The position numbers and the translations under genes are program-made. Below are positions 1 through 7,899 of a stretch of 23,101 nucleotides of DNA, in pieces. The DNA is from a virus. Location: the IMG/VR virus record IMGVR_UViG_3300042879_002127, positions 1-23,101 of that record. One strand, written 5' to 3'. The first letter of the stretch is position 1. Every line of letters begins with the position of its first letter. A model generated the notes under the pieces. It worked only from the letters and a program-made list of their open reading frames with translations, was not told the DNA's origin and made no database searches.

Positions 1-689
1 TCTCCCTGCTTCCTTGTAGCCCCCTTCCAGAAGGAATAGAACATATTCAGTCCGTTTGGGGTTGATACCATGAATACCTTCGTGGTTTGACCGGAGGTAA
101 TTGTAGGGTAAACTGAACTGAAGAACTCTTCTGCTATGTTTTGAGAGACATGGGCAAATTCGTCCAAGAAGATGAGGTTGAATGATCCACCACGAACTGC
201 CGATGAGGATGTGGCGGATGCCATGACTTTTGAGCCATTCTCAAGCTGAATGGATGTTTTATTCCATTCGATGATACCTTGCTGGAGCCACTTGGGAAGA
301 TACTCATAGGCCAGACGAAGACGGCCAAGAATTTCTCTAGCCGTATTCATCTTGTTGGCTAGAATACCAACGCTCATGCTCTGATTGAAAAGAATATAGT
401 GAAGAATGAATGCAACAATCGTTGTGCTCTTACCAGACTGACGCGGCAGTTTAGCAATAAGATAACGGTTATTGTGCATTTTATTGATCATGTCCTCTTG
501 GTAATCATACAAATCAAAAGGAACAAGACCTTTATCAAGAGATACTACCTTGACATATTTCTTAATAAAGTAAATTGGATCTTGGGAGCAACGAACATAT
601 TCCCGAATCTGTTCTTCGGTGAAGTCAATCTTTACTCCAGCTTCTTTTAAATTTGGATTACCTAAGTAACCCTTAAATTTCCTTGACAT
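1..689 (-). CDS. gp17: Terminase large subunit, gp17-like (partial, C-terminus beyond window)
   Basis: This is the ATPase of the DNA-packaging motor, which works at the portal vertex of the prohead. Reading the minus strand from the ATG at 687-689 gives 229 residues, open to the left edge. Residues 82-90 (PRQSGKSTT) are the Walker A loop, 172-179 (LIFLDEFA) the Walker B strand with its catalytic acidic pair, and 205-213 (VFMVSTPNG) the coupling motif. These come in the order and spacing of T4 gp17. T4 gp17 is about 610 residues, so the end of the ATPase domain and the whole nuclease domain lie outside. The first 17 bases overlap the end of the small-subunit gene, as expected for translationally coupled 16-17. 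Base composition is clearly more balanced than in the genes to its right, and Ile codons are almost all ATT or ATC with a single ATA. Confidence 0.96.
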   Translation of the reverse strand, partial: MSRKFKGYLGNPNLKEAGVKIDFTEEQIREYVRCSQDPIYFIKKYVKVVSLDKGLVPFDLYDYQEDMINKMHNNRYLIAKLPRQSGKSTTIVAFILHYILFNQSMSVGILANKMNTAREILGRLRLAYEYLPKWLQQGIIEWNKTSIQLENGSKVMASATSSSAVRGGSFNLIFLDEFAHVSQNIAEEFFSSVYPTITSGQTTKVFMVSTPNGLNMFYSFWKGATRKQG

Positions 690-1089
690 CCTCTACCACC
701 TTCGCATCAATCATTTCTATAGCTTTATTCTTACTTCTTTCAGGATTGATTAAGTCCTGTAGATCACTAGTGGAACCTATGAAGAATGAATTATTATTTG
801 TTGTTTTAATAGTAGTCTTATTTGTTTCGTTTTTGATCTTTTCAAGATCTATTAGATCTTTGTTAATCTCAGACATAGTCTTCAGCATTTGAGTTACCAC
901 TTCATATGCTCTTGGAGAATCACCTTCAGTCGCAACTTTCATTATACCTTCAAGAGCAAGTTTTGACTTCTCAATGATATCGTACATATTACGCTTGGCA
1001 TATTCAAAATCCTTTTCTGGAGATTGTTGTATTTCTTTATTAGCGTTTTCTGTCGGTTCTATATTAAAAAAATCGTTCAAATAATTCAT
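673..1089 (-). CDS. gp16: Terminase small subunit, gp16-like
   Basis: The small terminase subunit recognises DNA and regulates gp17 during packaging. The protein is 138 residues from the ATG at 1087-1089; T4 gp16 is about 164. Its central helical part contains a run around SPRAYEVVTQ followed by MLKTMSEINKDL, which matches the conserved core I know from gp16 of marine T4-like phages, and it lies directly before gp17. An in-frame ATG at 1099-1101 would add MPII and overlap gp15 by 10 bases. I prefer 1089 because MNYLNDFF looks like the usual N-terminus and it starts just 2 bases after the gp15 stop. No Shine-Dalgarno site is visible for either start. The C-terminal third is rich in Asn, Thr and Lys and looks flexible. 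Confidence 0.85.
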   Translation of the reverse strand: MNYLNDFFNIEPTENANKEIQQSPEKDFEYAKRNMYDIIEKSKLALEGIMKVATEGDSPRAYEVVTQMLKTMSEINKDLIDLEKIKNETNKTTIKTTNNNSFFIGSTSDLQDLINPERSKNKAIEMIDAKVVEDVKEI

Positions 1090-1091
1090 AA

Positions 1092-2177
1092 TTATTGGCA
1101 CACTTTTATTGTGGATATATTTGCTTTAAATGTTGTACTTACTTCGCCATTAATAATTTTAAAATAATATTTTGGTTTTTGATAATCTATAAGTAAAAAT
1201 TCATCAATACATGGAATTGTATCTAAAGGATTTGCTCCAATATAATAAGTTAGTTCTCTTAGTATTACATTTACATCACTTTGAGATAAAGATAAACTAT
1301 TTGCATTTTTTCTAATTTGAGAAACAATACTATTATTTATCGAATCAAATAATTGTATTGTTGTTCTAGAATCAGTGACATTATTTTCTGTCCAAGTAAA
1401 ATTAGAAATAAAATTTGTAGCATTATCGGAGAGATAATAAGTTTGATTCAAATAATTGGGATTCATAATAATATTTGTTGATTGTGCATTTAACAGTGCT
1501 GCATACTCAACAGGATCTGGATTTGAATCTTCTGTAAAAACAAATGATTGTGAAGAAGAACCAGATTTTATTTCTCCAAAAAGATAACTAAAAACTATGA
1601 ATGATATAGATCCTACTATTGTTCTTTTAGAATTAAATGCTCCTTCGTGATCATCACTTAATCTTATTTCTTTTAAAGAAACAGAAACATTAATATTTTT
1701 AAAGATTTCATTAAAATTTAACCTCATGTTAAATTCTGGATTAAAATATGAAACTATTTGTTCAATTATTTGATAACCTTCATCCAGATTTCTAACATAA
1801 AAATATAAATTCATATTTAATACAATTGGGGTTTCAGAAAAAGTTTTATATGTTATAGAATCATCTAAACTCTCTCCTTCAACCACAGTGCTTGAAACTC
1901 TAAGTTTATTTCTTTTTCTAGAATTATCATATTCCATAGCAGAAATATCAAAACTCATATAAGGAAGATTTATTTGAGTTTTGATATTATCACTAATAGA
2001 CGAATTTTGTTCTAATCTTCGTAAAAATTTTTCTTTTGAGGAAAAAGTAATAGGCACTTTTATTTTTTCCTCTACATCTGTTGTTTCATTTTTTCTTATA
2101 ATATAAATTTCATCAAATAATGAACCAAAAGCAACAACTAATTTTCTAATTGATTGGTTATTAAATGTACTAAACAT
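1092..2177 (-). CDS. gp15: Tail sheath stabiliser / tail completion protein, gp15-like
   Basis: gp15 caps the distal (head-side) end of the tail sheath and tube and makes the joint to the neck. The N-terminus (MFSTFNNQSIRKL, then FGSLFDEIYIIRKN) and the following KVPITFSSKEKFLRRL match T4 gp15 (VPITYASKEHFM) in order. So does the later block VRNLDEGYQIIEQIV-SYFNPEFN (T4: bedDMFQIVEQILPYFQPHFN type). The protein is 361 residues against 272 in T4; the extra length is a C-terminal Asn/Ser/Thr-rich extension after about residue 215. The start ATG overlaps the gp14 stop by one base (TAATG), implying coupled translation. The neighbours gp14, gp13, gp16 and gp17 keep the T4 order. Confidence 0.93.
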   Translation of the reverse strand: MFSTFNNQSIRKLVVAFGSLFDEIYIIRKNETTDVEEKIKVPITFSSKEKFLRRLEQNSSISDNIKTQINLPYMSFDISAMEYDNSRKRNKLRVSSTVVEGESLDDSITYKTFSETPIVLNMNLYFYVRNLDEGYQIIEQIVSYFNPEFNMRLNFNEIFKNINVSVSLKEIRLSDDHEGAFNSKRTIVGSISFIVFSYLFGEIKSGSSSQSFVFTEDSNPDPVEYAALLNAQSTNIIMNPNYLNQTYYLSDNATNFISNFTWTENNVTDSRTTIQLFDSINNSIVSQIRKNANSLSLSQSDVNVILRELTYYIGANPLDTIPCIDEFLLIDYQKPKYYFKIINGEVSTTFKANISTIKVCQ

Positions 2178-3115
2178 TAGTAGTTACCTTCTGAGAATGG
2201 GTCTTTTTCGCTAAAATTAATTATAGGTTCAGTATATTTACTACCAGAACCAGTAAATCCTCTTTGATAATCTAGAGGTGGTGTTTCCCCTTCAATATCG
2301 TCAAGAACTATATTTACTGGACCATAACTATTTGAAGTATCTAAAGCATGTATTCTAAATGTTATTCCACTTGTTGTACTTGTTACTGTTGTTGGAAGCG
2401 AGAATGTAGTTCCATCCAAAGATTGCATTTCAGATGTCATCGTAGAACCAGAAATATCAAAATCTAAGATTCTAAAATATGCAGCTGAACCCGATATAAC
2501 ACCCGGCAATTCAAATTTATCTCCACGAATTATCTTATTATAAGAAGCAGTAAGACCAGAATCTGATGTTGTGGTTTTAAATATATAAATTTTTTGCTTG
2601 AAGTCGTTAATAGCATCCACAGCTTCTGTACCTGTATTGAAATTTTCCATAGAATATGCAAAGGTTTCACATGTTAAAGTAAACACATAATTTTTATCTA
2701 ATTGATAAAAAGGAAGTTCGTGTTCGACAAAAGTAATCTCAAACATCGTTTTTGACAACGGAAAATATAAAATATCACCTTCTCTTGGTCTTATTATATT
2801 AGAAGATTTTTCTGTAATTTCTTTTATAAATCTTTTTTTACTAACAATTAAATTTAAAGTATCTTTTACTTCAAGGCCAAATTTTCCTATAGTATCTCCA
2901 CCACCAAATCCAGATGTTGAAGCAACATACATTTCAATTTGATAAGTTTTAGTAAATTTATTTAATGGATCTTCCCCAAAAAGTCTATCTAGATTTACAT
3001 TTTCTCTAGGAATATACCATAGATTTTTACCCATCATTCGAATAATTTCTATGATGTTGTCTTCGACAACATTTTGCTCTGTTCCTTGAAATCTAAAATA
3101 GGGATTAAGGGCCAT
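2177..3115 (-). CDS. gp14: Neck protein, gp14-like
   Basis: gp14 forms part of the neck that closes the filled head and receives the tail. The N-terminus MALNPYFRFQGTEQNVVEDN is the hallmark of T4 gp14, followed by a block around MMGKNLWYIPRENVNLD. The C-terminus carries a Gly/Ser/Thr-rich beta segment and ends in SEKDPFSEGNY. At 312 residues it is longer than T4 gp14 (256), probably by insertion in the beta-rich region at about residues 160-280. It starts 2 bases after the gp13 stop and its own stop overlaps the gp15 start. The sequence ATAAATATG overlaps the start codon but has no 5-base spacer like the other start motifs described here. Confidence 0.93.
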   Translation of the reverse strand: MALNPYFRFQGTEQNVVEDNIIEIIRMMGKNLWYIPRENVNLDRLFGEDPLNKFTKTYQIEMYVASTSGFGGGDTIGKFGLEVKDTLNLIVSKKRFIKEITEKSSNIIRPREGDILYFPLSKTMFEITFVEHELPFYQLDKNYVFTLTCETFAYSMENFNTGTEAVDAINDFKQKIYIFKTTTSDSGLTASYNKIIRGDKFELPGVISGSAAYFRILDFDISGSTMTSEMQSLDGTTFSLPTTVTSTTSGITFRIHALDTSNSYGPVNIVLDDIEGETPPLDYQRGFTGSGSKYTEPIINFSEKDPFSEGNY

Positions 3116-3117
3116 AT

Positions 3118-3921
3118 TTATCCTGTCATCATATCAGGAGGAAGTTCGTAAGAAGAAATAATTTGTTCTTCTAAAATAGCTATTTCTCTTTCAGCTTCTC
3201 CAAATATTGTTCCTCCACGAAGCTGTACTCCACCTGGAAGGGCAACACCATCAAATTTGGACAAATTTGCTCCCCATTGTCTTTTAATAAGAGCAGTAAA
3301 ATATTTTTTTAACATTCTGTCATTGTAAATTTCTGGATACTTATCTGGATCTAAATTTACATATGCCTCTATAGCTAAATAAGTTCCTGCCTTTAAAACA
3401 GTCCAGTCAGTTTCGATGTATATTTTATTTGTTACTTTATTGAATCTTATTGTTCTTTCTGGATCGAACATCATTTCAATAAGTCTAATATATCTTTTAG
3501 TTAAATCAAAATTTGCTATTGGAGTAGAATTTATGAATCCTAAATTAGTATTAATCCCATAAACATCGTTTAGTGCTAATTGATATCTAATATCAAACAA
3601 TTCATTAGCATTAAGAGAGCCAAATGGAAATATTCTCAATACGGAAAGAATATCATATCCAGTAGGAGATCCGGCAGATGATCCTACGATAGGACCCAAA
3701 TTATTTGTATTAAGATACTTATTTGCTATATCTTCTTCTGTAAGATTATAAGAAAAATATGCTCTCTCTACACCATCATAGTGTCTTTCTGAAAAAAATT
3801 GAAGAGCGTCGTCTAATCTATCTAATGCCTGCTGATGATCTACATTTATTTCTACTACTGGTGCTCCCAGAGTTCTAAATGCGTAATCAATTAGAGTTTG
3901 TTTGGAATTTGGTTGTGCCAT
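3118..3921 (-). CDS. gp13: Neck protein, gp13-like
   Basis: gp13 is the head-completion protein that works with gp14 as the neck. The N-terminus (QTLIDYAFRTLGAPVVEINV, then DRLDDALQFFSERHYDG) is the strongly conserved start of the gp13 family. Later blocks around DLTKRYIRLIEMMFDPERTI and YLAIEAYVNLDPDKYPEIYN fit as well. It has 267 residues against 309 in T4. It follows a 19-base gap (3922-3940) that contains the octamer CATAAATA, 6 bases from the ATG, so it may begin its own late transcript carrying 13-14-15-16-17. There is no Shine-Dalgarno site. Confidence 0.94.
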   Translation of the reverse strand: MAQPNSKQTLIDYAFRTLGAPVVEINVDHQQALDRLDDALQFFSERHYDGVERAYFSYNLTEEDIANKYLNTNNLGPIVGSSAGSPTGYDILSVLRIFPFGSLNANELFDIRYQLALNDVYGINTNLGFINSTPIANFDLTKRYIRLIEMMFDPERTIRFNKVTNKIYIETDWTVLKAGTYLAIEAYVNLDPDKYPEIYNDRMLKKYFTALIKRQWGANLSKFDGVALPGGVQLRGGTIFGEAEREIAILEEQIISSYELPPDMMTG

Positions 3922-3927
3922 TACATT

Positions 3928-3935
3928 TATTTATG
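3928..3935 (-). promoter_or_regulatory. Late-promoter-like octamer before gp13
   Basis: The minus strand reads CATAAATA, then 6 bases, then the gp13 ATG. The octamer differs from the T4 late consensus TATAAATA only in the first base, which is variable in marine T4-like phages. It lies in the gap after the cysteine-rich gene. Promoter function is inferred. Confidence 0.5.
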
Positions 3936-3940
3936 CACAT

Positions 3941-4534
3941 TTATTCCTTCTCTATTTTTCTTTTTTCTTCAGCTTCAATTATTTTATCAAAAATTTTTTG
4001 TAATTCTTCTGGAGCATCTGGAGTAGTTATAACAACATTTTCAACATCTTCAATACTTAATTTTTCTATTTTATTTTTTCTATTATCTGGATTATTTGTT
4101 TCAGATATAGTACATGGAATATAATTAGTAAACCCTGGCATTTTAAGAGGGCAATTTAATTTTGGAAAATCTAATTTACTATATTCATCATCAGAACCAT
4201 TGAGCCATGTTTGTTTTCTATCTCCGCAACCACAACCACCGCAAAAAAATTTTCCTTCTGTAGTAGATTTGCTCAAATGCTCACATGGAGGAATTGAGCC
4301 TCCATTACCGAAGCAGCTCAAAACTCGTAATTGTTTTGTTTCTTTTTCTACTTTTTTATTAGTAAATCCCTTTGAAATAAGAGACATAGCATAACTTTGA
4401 ATCATATTAAATGGGTTTGGTATAGTCATAGGTTCTTCCCTTGTGGGAAGCTCTATCTTTTCTACTGGTTTTCTATTAAATAGTAATTTTCCGCTTGAAT
4501 TTTTTCCGCAGTTGCAAGGCTTGTTTTCAGCCAT
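3941..4534 (-). CDS. Cysteine-rich protein of unknown function in the neck/baseplate cluster
   Basis: I do not recognise a family with a known function. The 197-residue protein has four cysteine groups: CNCG at residues 7-10, a CFGNGGSIPPCEH block near the middle, FCGGCGCGDRKQTWL after it, and NCPLKMPGF followed by IPC in the last third. Spacings of CxC, CxxC and CxCG suggest a bound metal (zinc or iron-sulphur) or disulphides. The last 50 residues are charged (Lys/Glu) and probably helical. A GAGG Shine-Dalgarno core stands about 8 bases before the ATG, unlike most neighbours. It starts 10 bases after the stop of the upstream fibre-like gene and precedes gp13 in the same direction. Its place in the cluster suggests a virion or assembly role, but nothing in the sequence proves that. 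Confidence 0.75.
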   Translation of the reverse strand: MAENKPCNCGKNSSGKLLFNRKPVEKIELPTREEPMTIPNPFNMIQSYAMSLISKGFTNKKVEKETKQLRVLSCFGNGGSIPPCEHLSKSTTEGKFFCGGCGCGDRKQTWLNGSDDEYSKLDFPKLNCPLKMPGFTNYIPCTISETNNPDNRKNKIEKLSIEDVENVVITTPDAPEELQKIFDKIIEAEEKRKIEKE

Positions 4535-4544
4535 AATTAAAACC

Positions 4545-5255
4545 TCATATTGTTAAACCATTAATATATTGCACCGAAAAAGTAGATCCTGATAAACCAA
4601 ATTTAATTACTTTTTGAAATAGATTATTATTGTAACTAGTAGTACCAGTTATTTGAGCCGTACTGAATGATATCTTATATCTATCAGCACCGCATATAGA
4701 TTCTGAAACTATTCCAGAAGAATTATCCATCAGTGTTGTATCTTCCGAGCAATCGATATAATCAGTAGTTAAAGATAGTCCAGCATAATATTCTGTATTA
4801 TTTGTAGGACTTATTCTAACAATAGAGTCACTATTTAAGTAAACCCATTGCTTTATTCCAGAATTTAGAGTAGAAAGATACCATCCTTCATTAAAAGTAA
4901 AAGTAACTCCTCCTGTACCAGTATAAGAATATGTTACCATATTTTCATAGGTTAAACCATCTGGATGAGTTTTTGGATAAAGTGGGGTTGCTCCTTCCCA
5001 TGCTGGTCCATCACATGTAGTGCCATTTAATTCATTAAACCATTCTCTTATAAGATTTAAATTTAATGTATTTTGCATTGCAAAAATTTCTTGCAATTCA
5101 TTCAATTCTGAAGCCTGAAGTCTTGTTTTTGGCTTAAATCCAATAAATGCGTAGTTCTTTCTTGGATCTAAATCAACATTCGAACCCCAGAATCTACTAG
5201 AATAAGGATAATTGGTTAAAGGAAATTGGTTTTCGAAAGGATAATTGTTGCTCAT
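4545..5255 (-). CDS. Baseplate or tail-fibre attachment protein, DUF4815-like N-terminus
   Basis: The 236-residue protein has an N-terminal block (PRKNYAFIGFKPKTRLQASE, then LNELQEIFAMQ) like the entry segment of phage fibre and baseplate proteins that read roughly F.PG..LQ..ELNELQ. I relate it to DUF4815-type proteins by eye only. After this helical start, residues 70-236 are beta-rich with many Thr, Ser, Gly and Tyr. It starts 1 base after the gp8-like stop and precedes the cysteine-rich gene by 10 bases, so it belongs to the same transcript. The position next to gp8 fits a wedge protein that holds a fibre, comparable in place but not in sequence to T4 gp9 or gp10. Confidence 0.6.
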   Translation of the reverse strand: MSNNYPFENQFPLTNYPYSSRFWGSNVDLDPRKNYAFIGFKPKTRLQASELNELQEIFAMQNTLNLNLIREWFNELNGTTCDGPAWEGATPLYPKTHPDGLTYENMVTYSYTGTGGVTFTFNEGWYLSTLNSGIKQWVYLNSDSIVRISPTNNTEYYAGLSLTTDYIDCSEDTTLMDNSSGIVSESICGADRYKISFSTAQITGTTSYNNNLFQKVIKFGLSGSTFSVQYINGLTI

Positions 5256-5256
5256 T

Positions 5257-7128
5257 TTAGATATTGAAAATTAAAGTTACTGTGTTCTTGTCTTGATTAA
5301 ACGCACTATCTGTTGCAAATAAAACATCACAATCTGACATATTTATTTGAGATGTAGTTACTCCATTTATTCGAATAACTCCATATGTTGCTCCTTGTGT
5401 CTGGAAGAAATATGTTCCTCCACTTGTCAAGCCATAAGCATTATATTTGCTAATTTCAAATGTTCCACTAGTTTGTCCAGAAGAAACATTATCAAAAGCA
5501 AAATTATAACTAAAAACTGGTTTGCCTGGTTCAAATTGAGTTTCATCAGATCCAATTTTTTTATTCTGCGAATCTCTATTGACTAGATAATTTGTAGAAA
5601 TATCACTAGATACTATATCTGTTGCTACAGTATCAAATGATATACTATTCAAATCTCCCTGTATTACTTCAATAGAAGCAGTAGTACTGGTCTTTAAATA
5701 TTCCGTAAAGTCTCTATAGATCTTTGGTGCAAATTTATAGCCAGAGGAATTTTTAATATTTGAAGTTAGGAATGCACTTGAGAATGAATATGTTGCTCCT
5801 ATTGTAGGAATAAGTGTTTGTAGATTTGCACTAGTAATAGATGCAGAAATAGAAATCTTATCTGTTCTAAGTAAATCCATTATAGAAAGATATGATTCTT
5901 GAGTTTTTGTAATTGGTGATAAATTAAATTGTATTGAAGCTAAAAGATTAGAAAAATCACCAGAAGATGCAGAACCAGTACAATCGATAACATTTACTGC
6001 CTCTGCATAAGTTATATTACTACTTGATAGTTGATTTTCAAGTTCAATACCAGTTACTTTCCATCCATAATTTCCACCAATATATTCAGTTTTTAAATAT
6101 CCTTTACATGAGCCTAATGTCCCATCAACTTTAATATTTAATTCTGGTCGTTCAGCACTCACATAATATGATGTAGACGAAACATCATTTATTATTGCAT
6201 TTAATATACATCCAGATGGAATAGATGTTAAAATTTCATAATTTTTTCTATAGGTGTTGGTTGATGAATAACCAGCAGATCCACCCGAAGCAAATGATAA
6301 GAATGGAGTTACATCTGTATATGATGCCTCACACGGAGTACATCCGCTGGTTGATGAAATATTATAAAATCCACCATATTCTGAACCAGTTATATTTGGT
6401 TTAAATACAGAATGTAAACTTGTTAATTGACCTAGATGGTCACATGACCAAGCATTAGCTACTTTATAAGCTGCTAATATATCTCCAGAAGAATAGGTCT
6501 TATTTGTTATTGGTTCTACAAAAGCTTCTTTAACATATAGGCAACATGTGCCATAAGTGAGGCCAGAAGCACCATGTAATTCGTTTATTGCTGCTGTTGG
6601 TCCAGAATTATCAGCAGTAAATCCTTTAAAGTTTTGCATTCCCTCTATTCCAAAAATTCTAATATAATTTGTAGATAGAGGAGATGGATCATAATTAATT
6701 TTTAGCCACTTATAACCATCATTTGTATCAATTATAGTACCATTAGATCCTGAAGGAGCAAATTTGGATCTTGATGCAAAATTTCTATTGTAAAATTTAT
6801 TTTGACTTGAATTTTCGATACATAAAAACAATTCATTTGTATTTGTATTATAGCATGTACTGCTTGATATGTCTGGGTCCGTAGTATCAAAAACTTTGAA
6901 TGTTTTTCCTTCGTACCAATCGTTTCTTTTAAATGCAGAATTTATATCGCTTAATTTTACCCTTTTAATAAAACTAGAAACATTTGCTATTTTTTTATTT
7001 AATCTCGTATCTTTAGCTTCATATCCGACTGAATCTACACCAAGACCAATGTAAAAATCGTTGGTTAGAGCAGAATTTATAAATTTCTCTATAGCAAAAG
7101 AATATCTAGATGAAGAGTCATTTGGCAT
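5257..7128 (-). CDS. gp8: Baseplate wedge subunit, gp8-like, enlarged
   Basis: gp8 is one of the wedge proteins that surround the baseplate hub. The N-terminal 170 residues fit its plan: an opening RYSFAIEKFINSALTNDFYI, then a stretch leading to FKRNDWYEGKTFKVFDTTDP, a CYNTNTNELFLCIEN strand, and DTNDGYKWLKINYD, which parallels the GDGYVWEYLFEI region of T4 gp8. At 623 residues it is nearly twice T4 gp8 (334); marine T4-like gp8 proteins are also long. The middle holds inserted beta-rich domains with cysteine pairs (SGCTPCEAS, TGSASSGD-type loops). It begins after a 15-base gap containing TATACATA 5 bases before the ATG. The assignment rests on position plus weak motif similarity. Confidence 0.75.
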   Translation of the reverse strand: MPNDSSSRYSFAIEKFINSALTNDFYIGLGVDSVGYEAKDTRLNKKIANVSSFIKRVKLSDINSAFKRNDWYEGKTFKVFDTTDPDISSSTCYNTNTNELFLCIENSSQNKFYNRNFASRSKFAPSGSNGTIIDTNDGYKWLKINYDPSPLSTNYIRIFGIEGMQNFKGFTADNSGPTAAINELHGASGLTYGTCCLYVKEAFVEPITNKTYSSGDILAAYKVANAWSCDHLGQLTSLHSVFKPNITGSEYGGFYNISSTSGCTPCEASYTDVTPFLSFASGGSAGYSSTNTYRKNYEILTSIPSGCILNAIINDVSSTSYYVSAERPELNIKVDGTLGSCKGYLKTEYIGGNYGWKVTGIELENQLSSSNITYAEAVNVIDCTGSASSGDFSNLLASIQFNLSPITKTQESYLSIMDLLRTDKISISASITSANLQTLIPTIGATYSFSSAFLTSNIKNSSGYKFAPKIYRDFTEYLKTSTTASIEVIQGDLNSISFDTVATDIVSSDISTNYLVNRDSQNKKIGSDETQFEPGKPVFSYNFAFDNVSSGQTSGTFEISKYNAYGLTSGGTYFFQTQGATYGVIRINGVTTSQINMSDCDVLFATDSAFNQDKNTVTLIFNI

Positions 7129-7133
7129 ACAAT

Positions 7134-7141
7134 TATGTATA
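7134..7141 (-). promoter_or_regulatory. Late-promoter-like octamer before gp8
   Basis: The minus strand reads TATACATA, 5 bases, then ATG. It differs from TATAAATA by one base and sits in the 15-base gap between the gp7-like stop and gp8. Promoter function is inferred. Confidence 0.42.
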
Positions 7142-7143
7142 GA

Positions 7144-7899
7144 TCAAGAAATTATGATTTCTTTTGGCTCTATGTCCAACGAACTTGTTACTGTACCAGA
7201 GAATAAAGTATTTTCACTATTAACTAAATCAAAATAAAATCCCATTGGTTTAAGTAGAGATATTAAATCATCTTGATATTTTTCATCAATATTTGCTTCT
7301 AATTTTATAGAAAATTCTTGATTATATCTACCATCTGATAATATTTCAGTATTTGTATTGGATTGATTTAATAAAAATGTACCATTTGAACCATATTCAA
7401 TTTTAAAATCATTAAAAGCAGAATTGAAAAAAGTTTGTATGAATATCTTAAAAGATTCTTCTGTACCTTTTTTTTCTATAAATTTTTGTTTATTTGAAAT
7501 TAAAAATTCTCTTAAAATTTTTATATCATTAAAATCAGAAAAATCAAAATTAGAAAATAATGACGAATATATTTTTTTTAATGATTCTTCATTTGTATAA
7601 AATGGATTTTGTAGATTTTCAAAATTTGGATAAAGATCAAGACCGTTTTTTGAAAAAATCCAATTGTATAATTCTTGTACCAAATTTATAGTGTTATATG
7701 AAGAATTATCTTCTGATTCAGTTATTAGCCAAGAAGGAAATTGATTTTGTACTCTATAGGAGTAATTTCTATTATTTCTAACTTCTTGTGTATTATGCGT
7801 TTGGTTTAATATAGCAATTGCATATTCGGCTCCAGCATTTAAATCCAATTCGGCGGGAGTCAGATTTTGATTTTTATTTTGATTAAAAAATAATATCAT
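7144..7899 (-). CDS. Baseplate wedge protein in gp7 position
   Basis: The 251-residue protein lies between gp6 and gp8, where T4 has gp7, but it is far shorter than T4 gp7 (about 1030 residues). The segment IEKKGTEESFKIFIQTFFNS near residues 138-157 resembles a motif (KGTE.SF.FLFR..F) of baseplate proteins related to P2 gpI that I have seen in T4-like marine phages. The N-terminus is rich in Asn and Gln and the rest in Phe, Asn and Lys. The first ATG overlaps the gp6 stop (ATGA), so translation is coupled to gp6. A wedge role is inferred from place and this one motif; a profile search against gp7 and tail protein I families would decide. Confidence 0.5.
   Translation of the reverse strand: MILFFNQNKNQNLTPAELDLNAGAEYAIAILNQTHNTQEVRNNRNYSYRVQNQFPSWLITESEDNSSYNTINLVQELYNWIFSKNGLDLYPNFENLQNPFYTNEESLKKIYSSLFSNFDFSDFNDIKILREFLISNKQKFIEKKGTEESFKIFIQTFFNSAFNDFKIEYGSNGTFLLNQSNTNTEILSDGRYNQEFSIKLEANIDEKYQDDLISLLKPMGFYFDLVNSENTLFSGTVTSSLDIEPKEIIIS

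Noticed and set aside
399-650. Plus-strand open frame of 83 codons at the left end
   Set aside because: It runs antisense to the terminase Walker region, which has clear motifs; no start signal.
683-892. Plus-strand hydrophobic open frame
   Set aside because: It is antisense to gp16, and the hydrophobic look comes from reverse-complemented Asp/Asn/Lys codons.
3113-3121. ATAAATATG across the gp14 start
   Set aside because: The octamer core touches the ATG with no spacer, and the gene is tightly linked to gp13, so a promoter there is unlikely.
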